DNA of 64,000 nt from Roseomonas sp. CECT 9278. GTDB lineage: Bacteria > Pseudomonadota > Alphaproteobacteria > Acetobacterales > Acetobacteraceae. The notes below the pieces were generated by a model. It did no database searches and was not told where the DNA came from. It saw only the letters and a list, made by a program, of their open reading frames with translations. Shown here piece after piece: positions 53,138 to 61,839 of the stretch. Position 1 is the stretch's first letter. Every line of letters starts with the position of its first letter. The position numbers were made by a program, and so were the translations under genes. The stretch spans positions 151,199-215,198 of the forward strand of contig NZ_CAKKLX010000004.1 of assembly GCF_918698155.1 (NCBI RefSeq), read 5' to 3'.

Positions 53138-54001
53138 ATGGATGATCCCGCCCTGCTGCCCGCCCTGACCCGCATCGCCGAGGCGCTCGAGCGCCTGGCC
53201 CCGCCACCTGCCGGCGCGCCCGCCCTGACCGGCGCCGACGCCTTCGTCTGGCACCCGGAACCGGTCGCGCGGCTGGTTCCGGTACCGCGCGTGGCGGCCG
53301 TGCCGATCGACCTGCTGCGCGGGGTCGAGCGCCAGAAGGGCCTGCTGCTGGACAACACCATGCGCTTCGCCCGCGGCTTCACAGCCAACAACGCGATGCT
53401 GTGGGGCGCACGCGGAACCGGCAAGTCGTCGCTGGTGAAGGCCGCGCACGCCGCCGCCAATGCGGAACTGCCCGGCAGCCTGGCCCTGATAGAAATCCAG
53501 CGCGAGGACATCCGCACCCTGCCCGACCTGCTCGGCCTGCTGCGCGCGCAGGACCGCCGCTGCCTGGTGTTCTGCGACGACCTGTCCTTCGAACGCGAGG
53601 ATGCCGACTACAAGGCGTTGAAATCCGTGCTGGATGGCGGCATCGAGGGCCGGCCGGAGAACGTGCTGTTCTACGCCACATCCAACCGCCGCCACCTGAT
53701 GTCGCGCGACATGATCGAGAACGAGCGCGCTGGCGCCATTCACGGCAATGAGGCGGTCGAGGAGAAGGTCTCCTTGTCCGACCGCTTCGGCCTGTGGATC
53801 GGCTTCCACAATGCCGACCAGGACACCTTCTTCGCGATGATCGACGGCTACGCCGCGCATTTCGGCATCCCCATCGGCACCGAGGAACTGCACGCCCAGG
53901 CGATCGAATGGTCGGTGACGCGCGGCGGGCGGTCGGGGCGCGTGGCCTGGCAGTTCATCCTGGACCTCGCCGGGCGGCTTGGCGTGAAGATCGCGGCCTG
54001 A
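53138..54001 (+). CDS. DUF815-family AAA-type ATP-binding protein
   Basis: A 287-residue protein of the DUF815 family. Walker A is GARGTGKSS at about residues 90-98 and Walker B is CLVFCDDLSF near 146-155. The segment LKSVLDGGIEGRPENVLFYATSNRRHLMSRDM is typical of this family and resembles sensor-1 regions. Its role is not known, although it is often near yajC and other envelope genes. It has no signal peptide or membrane helix. The ATG lies 91 bases from divergent yajC, and the FkbM gene follows after 79 bases. Confidence 0.9.
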   Translation: MDDPALLPALTRIAEALERLAPPPAGAPALTGADAFVWHPEPVARLVPVPRVAAVPIDLLRGVERQKGLLLDNTMRFARGFTANNAMLWGARGTGKSSLVKAAHAAANAELPGSLALIEIQREDIRTLPDLLGLLRAQDRRCLVFCDDLSFEREDADYKALKSVLDGGIEGRPENVLFYATSNRRHLMSRDMIENERAGAIHGNEAVEEKVSLSDRFGLWIGFHNADQDTFFAMIDGYAAHFGIPIGTEELHAQAIEWSVTRGGRSGRVAWQFILDLAGRLGVKIAA

Positions 54002-54080
54002 CGGGCCACAGCGCCATGCCGCGCCGTCCAGACGAGGCAGCCCTGCCCCGCCGGTTGAACACGCGGCCCTGTCGCGGCGG

Positions 54081-54986
54081 ATGCCGGCGCCGGCCATGGC
54101 GCGCCGGATGAAGATCGCCGCGCTGCCTCGGCTGGCGGGCTTCCTGTGGCGAAACCCACTGGTACGGCGCGACCCGCTCGGCGCGGCGGCGCGGCTGGTC
54201 CGCTGGCAGATGGCAGCACGGCGTGGGGCGATGCTCGATGCGCCATGGGTGGAAGGCCCGGCCGGCGCCGTGCGGCTGCGGCTGCGGCGCGGCCTGTCCT
54301 CCGCCACCGCCTGCTGGTACGCCGGCCTGACCGACCCGGCCGAGATGGGCTTCGTGCTGCAGGCCCTGCGCGCCGATGACCGCATGGTCGATGTCGGTGC
54401 GAATGTCGGCGTCTATGCAGCCTTGGCTGCCGGAGCCGTGGGTGCGCGCGTGCTGGCGCTGGAACCGGCCGCCGAGACGTTGCCGCACCTGCGCGCCATG
54501 GTCGCGCTGAACGGCATCGCGGACCGTGTGACGATCCGCGCCGTCGCCGCCGGCGCAGCGCCGGGTGTTCTGCGCTTCACGGCCGGGCGCGGCACGACGA
54601 ACCGCGCCGCGGCGGATGGTGCCGTGGACGTGGCGGTCGAGACCCTGGACGCGCTGTGCGCCGATGCCCCGCCGCTGCTGGTGAAGGTGGATGTGGAAGG
54701 TGCCGAGCCCGAGGTGCTGGCGGGCGCCGCCGGCCTGCTGGCGGGCGATGCGCTGAAGGCCGTGATCCTGGAGACCGCCGGCGCGACGGATACCGCGGTG
54801 GAGCACACCATGCGCGCCGCCGGTTTCGCGCCCTTCGCGCACGACCCGTTCCGCCGCGCGCTGACGCCGCTTGCCGGCCCGGCGCGGCCGAACACGCTGT
54901 ACCTGCGCGATGTGGGGTTCTGGGAGGCGCGCCTGGCGGCGGCGCCGCCGATCCGCGTCTTCGGCCGCGCGCTGCAGGCTGGTTGA
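54081..54986 (+). CDS. FkbM family methyltransferase
   Basis: A SAM-dependent methyltransferase of 301 residues. The SAM-binding motif I is DDRMVDVGANVGVYAALAAG at about 99-118; ARVLALEPAAETLPHLRAMV gives the acidic loop, and LLVKVDVEGAEPEVLAGA is the FkbM hallmark at about 197-214. Members methylate sugar or polyketide hydroxyls, often in envelope glycan pathways. ATG 54081 is used; an ATG at 54096 is in frame too. The stop lies just before the convergent lipoprotein gene. Confidence 0.88.
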   Translation: MPAPAMARRMKIAALPRLAGFLWRNPLVRRDPLGAAARLVRWQMAARRGAMLDAPWVEGPAGAVRLRLRRGLSSATACWYAGLTDPAEMGFVLQALRADDRMVDVGANVGVYAALAAGAVGARVLALEPAAETLPHLRAMVALNGIADRVTIRAVAAGAAPGVLRFTAGRGTTNRAAADGAVDVAVETLDALCADAPPLLVKVDVEGAEPEVLAGAAGLLAGDALKAVILETAGATDTAVEHTMRAAGFAPFAHDPFRRALTPLAGPARPNTLYLRDVGFWEARLAAAPPIRVFGRALQAG

Positions 54987-54995
54987 CGACCCGCG

Positions 54996-55607
54996 TCAGG
55001 GCGCGCCTTCGCCGCCGCGCACCCGCAGGATCCGTGCGAGCACCGCAGGACGCGCCGCACGATCAATGGCGCCCTTCATCTGCCAGTCGAGGCCTGCCAG
55101 CCGGCCGGCTTCAGCCGGGCATTCGGCTGTTGCGGCCTCCGCGATCACCGGTGCCGCCTCGGCGCTTGCACGGGCAAGCGCCGCCGCGGCTTCCAGCACA
55201 CAGGCGAGGTAGCGACGGCCCGCCTCGCCGACCTGCGCATCGCGTTGCTCGGCCTGCGCGATGTTGCGGCGCGTGGCTTCTGCTGCGCGACGCTCGCGAT
55301 AGGGCCGCGAAACCTCGTGGCGGATGGATGATGCGGCCAGCAGGGCCGATGTCTGCTCGACCCGGCGTTCGTAGCCGGCCGGAAAGGCGCATTGGTCGAG
55401 CGCTCGATCGATGGCACGCGCATCATCATCAGCGGTCATGCCATCAATGGCTTCGCCCGACGCCAGCATCTGGCGCCGAAGGTCGTCGCGGACGCATTGG
55501 GCGCCACGGACCCAATCGAAGCGCGGCGGCGGCGACGGGGCCCGCTGAGGCGCTGGCGCGCACCCCCACAGGGCCAGCAACGCCAAGGCGGCAGCAGGGC
55601 GGCCCAT
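54996..55607 (-). CDS. Hypothetical lipoprotein, 203 residues
   Basis: I do not recognise the family. The N-terminus has a lipoprotein signal with a lipobox ending at Cys16 (ALLALWGC), so it is expected to be anchored in the envelope. The mature protein is helical and charged, with a Cys-containing stretch (RGAQCVRDDLRRQML, RALDQCAFPAGYERR) and more Cys in RYLACVLEAAAAL. It lies three bases after the serS stop on the same strand and is probably co-transcribed with serS. It is convergent with the FkbM gene (10-base gap). Confidence 0.72.
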   Translation of the reverse strand: MGRPAAALALLALWGCAPAPQRAPSPPPRFDWVRGAQCVRDDLRRQMLASGEAIDGMTADDDARAIDRALDQCAFPAGYERRVEQTSALLAASSIRHEVSRPYRERRAAEATRRNIAQAEQRDAQVGEAGRRYLACVLEAAAALARASAEAAPVIAEAATAECPAEAGRLAGLDWQMKGAIDRAARPAVLARILRVRGGEGAP

Positions 55608-55610
55608 GGT

Positions 55611-56891
55611 TCAGCGCGCGATGCGCTCGATCCCGCCCATCCAGGGGCGCAGCACCTCGGGCACCAGCACCGAGCCGTCCTCCTGCTGGAAGGTCTCCAT
55701 CACCGCGATCAGCGCGCGGCCGACCGCGACACCAGACCCGTTCAACGTGTGCAGGAACTGGTTGCCCTTGCCTTCGCGCGGCTTGAACCGCCCGTTCATG
55801 CGCCGCGCCTGGAAATCGCGCGTGTTGGAGCAGGACGAGATCTCCCGCCACGCGCCCTGCCCCGGCAGCCACACCTCCAGGTCGTAGGTGCGCGCGGCGC
55901 CGAAGCCGGTATCGCCCGCGCACAGGAACACGCGCCGCCAGGTCAGGCCGAGGTCGGTCAGCACGCGCTCGGCGCAGCGCGTCATGCGTTCGTGCTCGGC
56001 GGCGGAGGCATCGGGGGTGGTGATCGACACCATCTCGACCTTGGCGAACTGGTGCTGGCGGAGCATGCCGCGGGTGTCGCGCCCCGCGCTGCCGGCCTCG
56101 CTGCGGAAGCAGGGCGTGAGCGCGGTCAGGCGCAGCGGCAGGTCGGCCTCGGGGAAGATTTCCTCGCGCGCAAAGTTGGTGAGGGGCACCTCGGCGGTCG
56201 GGATCAGCGAACGATCGTCTGTGGTGCGGAACAGGTCGTCGGCGAATTTCGGCAGTTGGCCAGTGCCGTACATGCTGGCGTCGTTGACCAGCAGCGGTAC
56301 CGAGGCCTCGGTATAGCCGTGCTCATCGGTATGCAGCGCCAGCATCCATTGCCCGAGCGCGCGTTCCATCCGCGCGAGCGGACCCTTCAGCACGGTGAAG
56401 CGCGCGCCCGCGATCTTCGCGGCGGTGGCGAAGTCCATCAGGCCGAGGGCTTCGCCGAGCTCGAAATGCTGCTTCGGCGTGAAGGCGAAGTCGGGGATGT
56501 CGCCGTGCTGGTGGAGCACGACGTTGGCGGATTCGTCGCGGCCGTCGGGGACGTCGGGGTCTAGGGTGTTGGGGAGCGTGCTGAGGATCAGGTCACGCTG
56601 CGCTTCGGGTTCGTTTGCCCTGTTCCCGAACCACTGCGATTGGCGAACTTCCCAATCCGCTATATCGCGGATCAGTTGTTCCGCTTCGTCGTGCTTCCCA
56701 CCCGCCTTGAGCTTCCCAACTTCGCGGCTCTTGAGCTTTAGCTCGGCGCGCGACTCCTCAAATTCCTTCGTTGCCGAACGAACGGCTTGGTCGAGTTCGA
56801 GAATCTGCCCGGAAGCCGGCTCCATCCCCCGCCGTGCCAACGCCGCATCGAACCCCGCCGGATCGGCGCGGATCGCCCTGATATCGTGCAT
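55611..56891 (-). CDS. serS: Seryl-tRNA synthetase
   Basis: Class II aminoacyl-tRNA synthetase, 426 residues. The N-terminal coiled-coil arm that grips tRNA-Ser is visible ([20 protein letters not shown]). Motif 2 lies in [20 protein letters not shown] with the catalytic Arg/Glu, and motif 3 is [20 protein letters not shown] near the C-terminus. It charges tRNA-Ser and tRNA-Sec. It sits next to tatC and the unknown 130-residue gene, the normal alphaproteobacterial order. The start [15 protein letters not shown] is a standard SerRS N-terminus. Confidence 0.97.
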   Translation of the reverse strand: MHDIRAIRADPAGFDAALARRGMEPASGQILELDQAVRSATKEFEESRAELKLKSREVGKLKAGGKHDEAEQLIRDIADWEVRQSQWFGNRANEPEAQRDLILSTLPNTLDPDVPDGRDESANVVLHQHGDIPDFAFTPKQHFELGEALGLMDFATAAKIAGARFTVLKGPLARMERALGQWMLALHTDEHGYTEASVPLLVNDASMYGTGQLPKFADDLFRTTDDRSLIPTAEVPLTNFAREEIFPEADLPLRLTALTPCFRSEAGSAGRDTRGMLRQHQFAKVEMVSITTPDASAAEHERMTRCAERVLTDLGLTWRRVFLCAGDTGFGAARTYDLEVWLPGQGAWREISSCSNTRDFQARRMNGRFKPREGKGNQFLHTLNGSGVAVGRALIAVMETFQQEDGSVLVPEVLRPWMGGIERIAR

Positions 56892-56927
56892 CGCCCTGTT
56901 CCCAGTCCCGTATCGCGCGGTGCGGTC

Positions 56928-57320
56928 TCAACCCATCCGGCTCAGGCCGACGACGAAGGCCCGCACCTCGTCCACGTCCCAGCTCGTCCCCTCACGCCAG
57001 AAGTGCAGCAGCGCCGCGCGATTGCTCTCGACCCAGGGCGTGACCAGCCTCTCACCGTCGCGCGCAACCGGCACCGGCAGGCCTTCGTTCAGCGCGCGGG
57101 GTGGCATCTCGAGCGTCACGACCAGGCATGGCAGGTCGCGCCCCGCCTTGCCCGGGAACCACTTCACCCGCGGCCCATGCGCCCCCATCGCCGTCGAGAT
57201 GAAGACCGTCCCGGAAATCCCGGTATACCTGGTGGGAAGATTGACCATCTCGACCAGGTCATCCGTGTCCTGCGAGGCCCCGAGCCGCGCCTGCTCCTCC
57301 CCGAAGCCCGCGCCGTTCAT
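56928..57320 (-). CDS. Conserved hypothetical protein, 130 residues
   Basis: A soluble protein with no membrane segment or signal that I do not recognise. The sequence is mixed alpha/beta, with RYTGISGTVFISTAMGAHGP, KWFPGKAGRDLPCLVVTLEM and VESNRAALLHFWREGTSWDV as the best-defined segments. Its ATG overlaps the tatC stop by one base (TGATG), so it is translated with tatC. It lies 36 bases before serS. A role in the Tat pathway is not supported by any motif. Confidence 0.7.
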   Translation of the reverse strand: MNGAGFGEEQARLGASQDTDDLVEMVNLPTRYTGISGTVFISTAMGAHGPRVKWFPGKAGRDLPCLVVTLEMPPRALNEGLPVPVARDGERLVTPWVESNRAALLHFWREGTSWDVDEVRAFVVGLSRMG

Positions 57321-58114
57321 CACTCGGGGTCCCGCTTCGGCGCCACCCACCGCGCCGCGAAGATCGAGATTTCGTAGAGCAGGATCAGCGGGATCGCCAA
57401 GCCGATCTGGCTGATGATGTCCGGTGGCGTGATGATCGCCGCCACCACGAACATGATCACCACCGCATACCGCCGCCCCTTGCGCAGCGTCTCGACGTTC
57501 AGGATGCCGACCTTGATCAGCAGCGTCAGCAGCACCGGCATCTGGAACGCCACGCCGAAGGCCAGGATCATGTGCATGACCAGCGACAGGTATTCGCCGA
57601 CCTTCGCCTCCAGCTGGATCGGGATGCCGCCCGACCCCGGCGGCGTCTCGAAGCTGATGAAGAACTGCCAGGCCAGCGGGAAGATGAAGTAATACGCCAG
57701 CGCCGCCCCCATCACGAACAGCACCGGCGAGGCCAGCAGGAAGGGGTAGATCGCCCGCTTCTCGGACCGGTACAGCCCCGGCGCGATGAACAGCCACAGC
57801 TGCGTCGCCCAGATCGGGAAGCTGATGAAGGCCGCGCCGAAGAAGGCCACCTTCAGGTAGGTGAAGAAGGCCTCGTACAGCGCGGTGAAGATCATCCGCC
57901 GCTCGCCGCCCGACTGCCGCGACAGGATGTCGGCCAGCGGCTGCGCCAGGAAGGCGTAGATCTGCTGCGAGAAATAGTAGCAGACCGCGAAGGCGATGAT
58001 GAAGGCGCCAACCGACCACAGGACCCGCGTGCGCAGCTCCTTCAGGTGGTCCATCAACGGCATCGGCTTGTCGTCGATGGGGTCGTTGTCGTCGGGGTTG
58101 GCGGCCAAGGACAT
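57320..58114 (-). CDS. tatC: Twin-arginine translocase subunit TatC
   Basis: Core Tat translocase subunit of 264 residues with six membrane helices. Family motifs are MDHLKELRTRVLWSVGAF at the N-terminus (signal-peptide binding face with the Glu of HLxELR), FSQQIYAFLAQPL, and GVAFQMPVLLTLLIKVGIL with the conserved FQMP. It recognises twin-arginine signals of folded proteins at the inner membrane. ATG 58114 lies four bases from the tatB stop. tatB is directly upstream; tatA is absent from the locus. Confidence 0.96.
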   Translation of the reverse strand: MSLAANPDDNDPIDDKPMPLMDHLKELRTRVLWSVGAFIIAFAVCYYFSQQIYAFLAQPLADILSRQSGGERRMIFTALYEAFFTYLKVAFFGAAFISFPIWATQLWLFIAPGLYRSEKRAIYPFLLASPVLFVMGAALAYYFIFPLAWQFFISFETPPGSGGIPIQLEAKVGEYLSLVMHMILAFGVAFQMPVLLTLLIKVGILNVETLRKGRRYAVVIMFVVAAIITPPDIISQIGLAIPLILLYEISIFAARWVAPKRDPE

Positions 58115-58118
58115 GGTC

Positions 58119-58700
58119 CTACACGCTCGGGCTGGTGGTGGCGGCCGGCTTCGGCGTGGGCTCGGCCGCGGCGGGCTCGGGCACCGGCAGCGGCGCGGGC
58201 TCGGGCGCCACGGGCGCGGGCATCGCCATCGGCGGCGGGGTCGATGGCGGCACGAAGGCCGGCGCATCGACCGGCGGCGGGGCGGGCGGCGGGGGCGGCG
58301 GCGCCCAGCGCGCGACATCCGGCGGCACGAAGGACGGCGCATTGTCGGGTACCGGCGGCGGCGTATAGCTCGGTGCCGTGTAGCTGTCCTTCATCGGGTC
58401 GTCGAAGGCCTTGCGCACGCTGCCATCGCCATCGACGTGCTTCTCGATCGTGCCCTTGATGTCGAAGTTGCGGATGTCGCTGATCGTGTTGCGCACATCG
58501 GCGATCTGGTTGCGCACGTCGTCCAGCTTGGCCTCGCGCACCAGCTCGTCGGCCTGCTGCTGGAACTCGGCGACCTTGCGCTTCATGCCCTGGATGCCGC
58601 GCGCAAGGCCTTTGATGGCCTCGGGCAGCTCCTTGGGCCCGATGACGACCAGCGCCACCACGGCAATCAGCGCGATCTCTGACCAGGCAAGATCCAGCAT
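58119..58700 (-). CDS. tatB: Twin-arginine translocase subunit TatB
   Basis: A 193-residue Tat subunit. The N-terminal membrane helix is LAWSEIALIAVVALVVIGPKEL, with the conserved Glu and Gly-Pro hinge, followed by an amphipathic helix (AIKGLARGIQGMKRKVAEFQ) and a long Pro-rich tail. Proline runs (PPPPPPAPPPVDAP) and repeated PAP motifs occupy about residues 110-190, longer than in many TatB proteins. With TatC it forms the receptor for Tat substrates. The gene is followed four bases later by tatC. No tatA-like gene lies upstream; the ABC ATPase gene stands there instead. Confidence 0.94.
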   Translation of the reverse strand: MLDLAWSEIALIAVVALVVIGPKELPEAIKGLARGIQGMKRKVAEFQQQADELVREAKLDDVRNQIADVRNTISDIRNFDIKGTIEKHVDGDGSVRKAFDDPMKDSYTAPSYTPPPVPDNAPSFVPPDVARWAPPPPPPAPPPVDAPAFVPPSTPPPMAMPAPVAPEPAPLPVPEPAAAEPTPKPAATTSPSV

Positions 58701-58863
58701 GCGTCCCTTATCCCCCGGCTTCGCTGCCCGCGGGGGACGCCCCGTTAGCAGGAAGCCGGCACGTCGCCAATGCAGCCCCGTCTCCCGGCCCGGCCTCGAC
58801 GGCCACGGTCAACCGTGGCGCCGGCGGCCAGCCCGGGAGACTGGGCCATGCAGCCACCCCTAT

Positions 58864-59910
58864 CTAGGGAGCCTCGGGCGGAAAGACGAAGGCCCGTTCC
58901 GCATCCAGCGCAACCGTCACCCGTTCCCCCCGCGCCAGGCGCCGCCCCGGCGGCAGGCGCGCATGCAGGTGCAGCACCCCATCCGCGCCATCGGGCAGCG
59001 CCATGTGCACCAGGGTCGTCGCACCCAGCAGGCGGCAGGCCTCGACCTCGGCCTCCCGCCCCTCGCCGGCGCCCAGCAGCAGGCCCTCGGGGCGCACCAG
59101 CACGTCGACCAGGGCGCCTTCCGCCGCGCCGCCGGCCGGCAGGGCGCCGATCGCGGTCTGCGCCAGGCCCGACCGCACCCGCCCCGGCAGCCGGTTCACC
59201 TCGCCCAGGAAGGTGGCGACGTAGCGGTCCTGCGGGGCGAAATACAGCGCCTCCGGCGGGCCGATCTGCAGCACCCGCCCGTCCCGCATCAGCGCGATGC
59301 GGTCGCCCATGAACATCGCTTCCTCGGCGTCGTGGGTCACCAGCAGGGTGGCGATGCCGGCGGTCTGCAACACATGCAGGGTGTCGTCGCGCACCTGCTC
59401 CCGCAGCCGGGCATCGAGGCTGGCAAACGCCTCGTCGAGCAGCAGCACCGCCGGGCGGGGTGCCAAGGCCCGGGCCAGCGCCACGCGCTGCTGCTGCCCG
59501 CCCGAGAGCATATGCGGAAAGGCCTCGTGATAGGCATCGAGCCCCACCCGCAGCAGCGCATCCGCCACCCGCGGGCCGCGTTCCGCCTTCGGCACGAAGC
59601 GCAGGCCGAAGGCGACGTTCTCGGCCACCGTCAAATGCGGGAACAGCGCATAGTCCTGGAACACGAAGCCAACGCCCCGGCGTTCCGGCGGCACGTCCCG
59701 CCCCGGCTCGGCGATCACCTGGCCACCGAGTTCGATGGTGCCGGCCTGGACCGCTTCCAGCCCCGCCGCCAGGCGCAGCAGTGTGGTCTTGCCGCAGCCC
59801 GAGGCGCCGAGCAGGCAGACGATCTCCCCGGGCGCGACCGACAGGTCGATGCCGCGCAGCACCTCGGCGCGGCCATAGGCATGGCGAATGCCGTGGAACT
59901 CGAGGGACAT
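58864..59910 (-). CDS. ABC transporter ATP-binding protein (Fe3+/spermidine/putrescine type), orphan
   Basis: A 348-residue ABC ATPase with an OB-type C-terminal regulatory domain. Walker A is GASGCGKT at 35-42, the Q-loop is GFVFQDYALFPHLT at 81-94, the signature LSGGQQQR at 135-142, Walker B LLLDE at 156-160, and H-loop VTHDAEEAM follows. The family includes FbpC, PotA and CysA. No permease or receptor gene is adjacent; it lies between scpB (two bases upstream) and tatB (163 bases downstream) on the same strand, so the transporter is probably encoded elsewhere or the gene moved here recently. Alternative starts upstream only shadow scpB. Confidence 0.9.
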   Translation of the reverse strand: MSLEFHGIRHAYGRAEVLRGIDLSVAPGEIVCLLGASGCGKTTLLRLAAGLEAVQAGTIELGGQVIAEPGRDVPPERRGVGFVFQDYALFPHLTVAENVAFGLRFVPKAERGPRVADALLRVGLDAYHEAFPHMLSGGQQQRVALARALAPRPAVLLLDEAFASLDARLREQVRDDTLHVLQTAGIATLLVTHDAEEAMFMGDRIALMRDGRVLQIGPPEALYFAPQDRYVATFLGEVNRLPGRVRSGLAQTAIGALPAGGAAEGALVDVLVRPEGLLLGAGEGREAEVEACRLLGATTLVHMALPDGADGVLHLHARLPPGRRLARGERVTVALDAERAFVFPPEAP

Positions 59911-59912
59911 GC

Positions 59913-61097
59913 CTAGCGGATCCCTGGCGCCGGCCCGGTCGCCGCGGCAGCCTGCTCGCCCTGCGCCGAAGCGGGCGTGCTCGCCGCGGCGTCCGCCGTC
60001 TCCGCGGGTGGTGCGATGGCGGGCGCGGCGGCGTCCTCGGTCGCCGCCGGCGGCACGGCGGTGGTCGCCTCGGCGGCGTCCTCGTCCAGCGGGGCCGACG
60101 ACATGGCGGCAGGCCCGCCCAGGGGCAGCGCCGGGCCGGTTTCCGCGGTGACCAGCTCCTCCTTGCGCGGCAGGTCGGACAGCGCCTTCAGGCCGAACTG
60201 TTCGAGGAATTTCGGCGTGGTGCCCCAAAGGGTCGGGCGGCCGGGCACCTCGCGCCGCCCGCGCGGGGCCACCAGGCCGAGTTCCAGCAGCGCCTCCAGC
60301 GTCGTCTGCGCCAGGGCCGCGCCGCGGATTTCCTCGATCTCGCCGCGCGTGCAGGGCTGGTGGTAGGCGATGATGGACAGCGCCTCCATCGCCGCGCGCG
60401 GCAGCCGGCGCGGCGCCTGGACCACCTTGGTCAGCCGCTGCGCCAGGTCGGGCGCGGTCCGGAAGGCCCAGCCGCCGGCAACCTCGGCGATCAGCACGCC
60501 ACGCCCCGCGCAGGCCTCGGCCAGGGCAGCGATCACGATGCCGGGCGCCAGGCCGGGCGGCAGCACCGCGCCCAGCATGGCCGGCGTCACCGGGCGGTCG
60601 GAGGCGAAGATCAGCGCCTCGGCGATGCGCGCCGCCTCGGCCATCAGGGCGGGGTCGGGCGGCGCGTCGTCGTCGGCGCCGGCAGGCTGCGCATCGCCGG
60701 ATGGCGCGTCCTGTCCGGCAGGCGATGCCCCGGCGGCAGTGCCGGCCACCGTGGCGCCTCTGCCCCCTGGTTCCACCGCCGCCTCGGCGCCTGGCGGCTT
60801 GCGCAGCGCATCGTTCTCGGTGGCGGGCGCCGGCCCCGCCGCATCGGCCGGGGGCGCGCGGTCGGCCGGCGCGCCGGGTTCATCGGGGCGCACATCGTGC
60901 TGGAGGTCGGCGGGGGCCGGCGCGACATCCGCCGTGGCATGGGCGCGCCCATCGTCGCCGGCCGCCATGGCTGGCTCCACCCCCGCGCCATCCCGTTCGG
61001 CGCCGGCATCCGGCGGCGCGGCGGCGCCCGCCGGGCGCGCCGTTGCGTCCCCGTGCCCGGTGCCGCCGCCCTGCGGCGCGTCAGCCTGCCCGTTCAT
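59913..61097 (-). CDS. scpB: Segregation and condensation protein ScpB, with long N-terminal tail
   Basis: A winged-helix partner of SMC-ScpA, 394 residues. The conserved part is about residues 155-330 (IAEALIFASDRPVTPAMLGAV, RAAMEALSIIAYHQPCTRGEIEEIRG, LGLVAPRGRREVPGRPTLWG, FLEQFGLKAL). Around it are disordered Ala/Pro/Gly-rich sequences: an N-terminal tail of about 150 residues and a shorter C-terminal one. ATG 61097 overlaps scpA by 17 bases. With ScpA and SMC it organises and segregates the chromosome. The tail is far longer than in typical 200-residue ScpB and is an accessory feature. Confidence 0.9.
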   Translation of the reverse strand: MNGQADAPQGGGTGHGDATARPAGAAAPPDAGAERDGAGVEPAMAAGDDGRAHATADVAPAPADLQHDVRPDEPGAPADRAPPADAAGPAPATENDALRKPPGAEAAVEPGGRGATVAGTAAGASPAGQDAPSGDAQPAGADDDAPPDPALMAEAARIAEALIFASDRPVTPAMLGAVLPPGLAPGIVIAALAEACAGRGVLIAEVAGGWAFRTAPDLAQRLTKVVQAPRRLPRAAMEALSIIAYHQPCTRGEIEEIRGAALAQTTLEALLELGLVAPRGRREVPGRPTLWGTTPKFLEQFGLKALSDLPRKEELVTAETGPALPLGGPAAMSSAPLDEDAAEATTAVPPAATEDAAAPAIAPPAETADAAASTPASAQGEQAAAATGPAPGIR

Positions 61098-61839
61098 CCG
61101 CGGCACCCTCCTCCGGCCGGCGGCGCACATGGATCGGGCCGAAGGCCTCCTCCTGCCGGATCTCGATCCCGCCGCCGCGCGCCATCTCCAACCCCGCCAC
61201 CAGCGTGCTGGCAAGCGCCGCGCGGCGTTCCAGCGGATCGAGGATGGTGTCCGGCAGGAATCCCTGCAGCACCGACCAGGACGGCAGCGCGCCGACCAGC
61301 CGGGTCAGCCGCTCCAGCGCCTCCTGCACGGTGAACAGTTTTCGCGGCTTGGGGCGGTAGGGCCGGCGCGCCAGCGCCCGCCGCCGCGCCGCGACATAGG
61401 ATTGCAGCAGCGACGGCAGGTCGGCATGCAGGCCGGACCGGTCCTCGACCCGCAGGCTTTCGGGCGCGCCGCGGGCGAACACGTCATGGCCCAGCCAGGG
61501 CCGGCGGTTCAGCCACAACGCGGCGGCGCGCATCCGCTCCAGCTCCGCCAGCCGATCCGCCAGCTGTTCGGCCAGCGCCTCGGCATCCTCGCCCTCGGCC
61601 TGGTCGGGGGGCACCAGCAGGCGGGATTTCAGCCAGGCCAGCCAGGCCGCCATCACCAGCCAGTCGGCCGCCAGTTCCAGCCGCACCCGGCGCGCGCCCT
61701 CGATGACCGCCAGGTACTGGTCGACCAGCGCGACGATCGAAATCCGCGCCACATCCACCTTCTGCGCCCGCGCCAGTTCCAGCAGCAGGTCGAGCGGCCC
61801 CTCGAATCCCTCGATGCTGAGATGCAGCGATTCGCTCAT
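61081..61839 (-). CDS. scpA: Segregation and condensation protein ScpA
   Basis: Kleisin subunit of the SMC condensin complex, 252 residues. It opens SLHLSIEGFEGPLDLLLELA, the ScpA signature, and has DWLVMAAWLAWLKSRLLVP in the N-terminal helical domain that binds SMC. The C-terminal winged helix (LERRAALASTLVAGLEMARGG) is also visible. The ATG overlaps the stop of the M50 protease gene (ATGA) and the gene end overlaps scpB by 17 bases, so all three are on one transcript. Confidence 0.94.
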   Translation of the reverse strand: MSESLHLSIEGFEGPLDLLLELARAQKVDVARISIVALVDQYLAVIEGARRVRLELAADWLVMAAWLAWLKSRLLVPPDQAEGEDAEALAEQLADRLAELERMRAAALWLNRRPWLGHDVFARGAPESLRVEDRSGLHADLPSLLQSYVAARRRALARRPYRPKPRKLFTVQEALERLTRLVGALPSWSVLQGFLPDTILDPLERRAALASTLVAGLEMARGGGIEIRQEEAFGPIHVRRRPEEGAADERAG

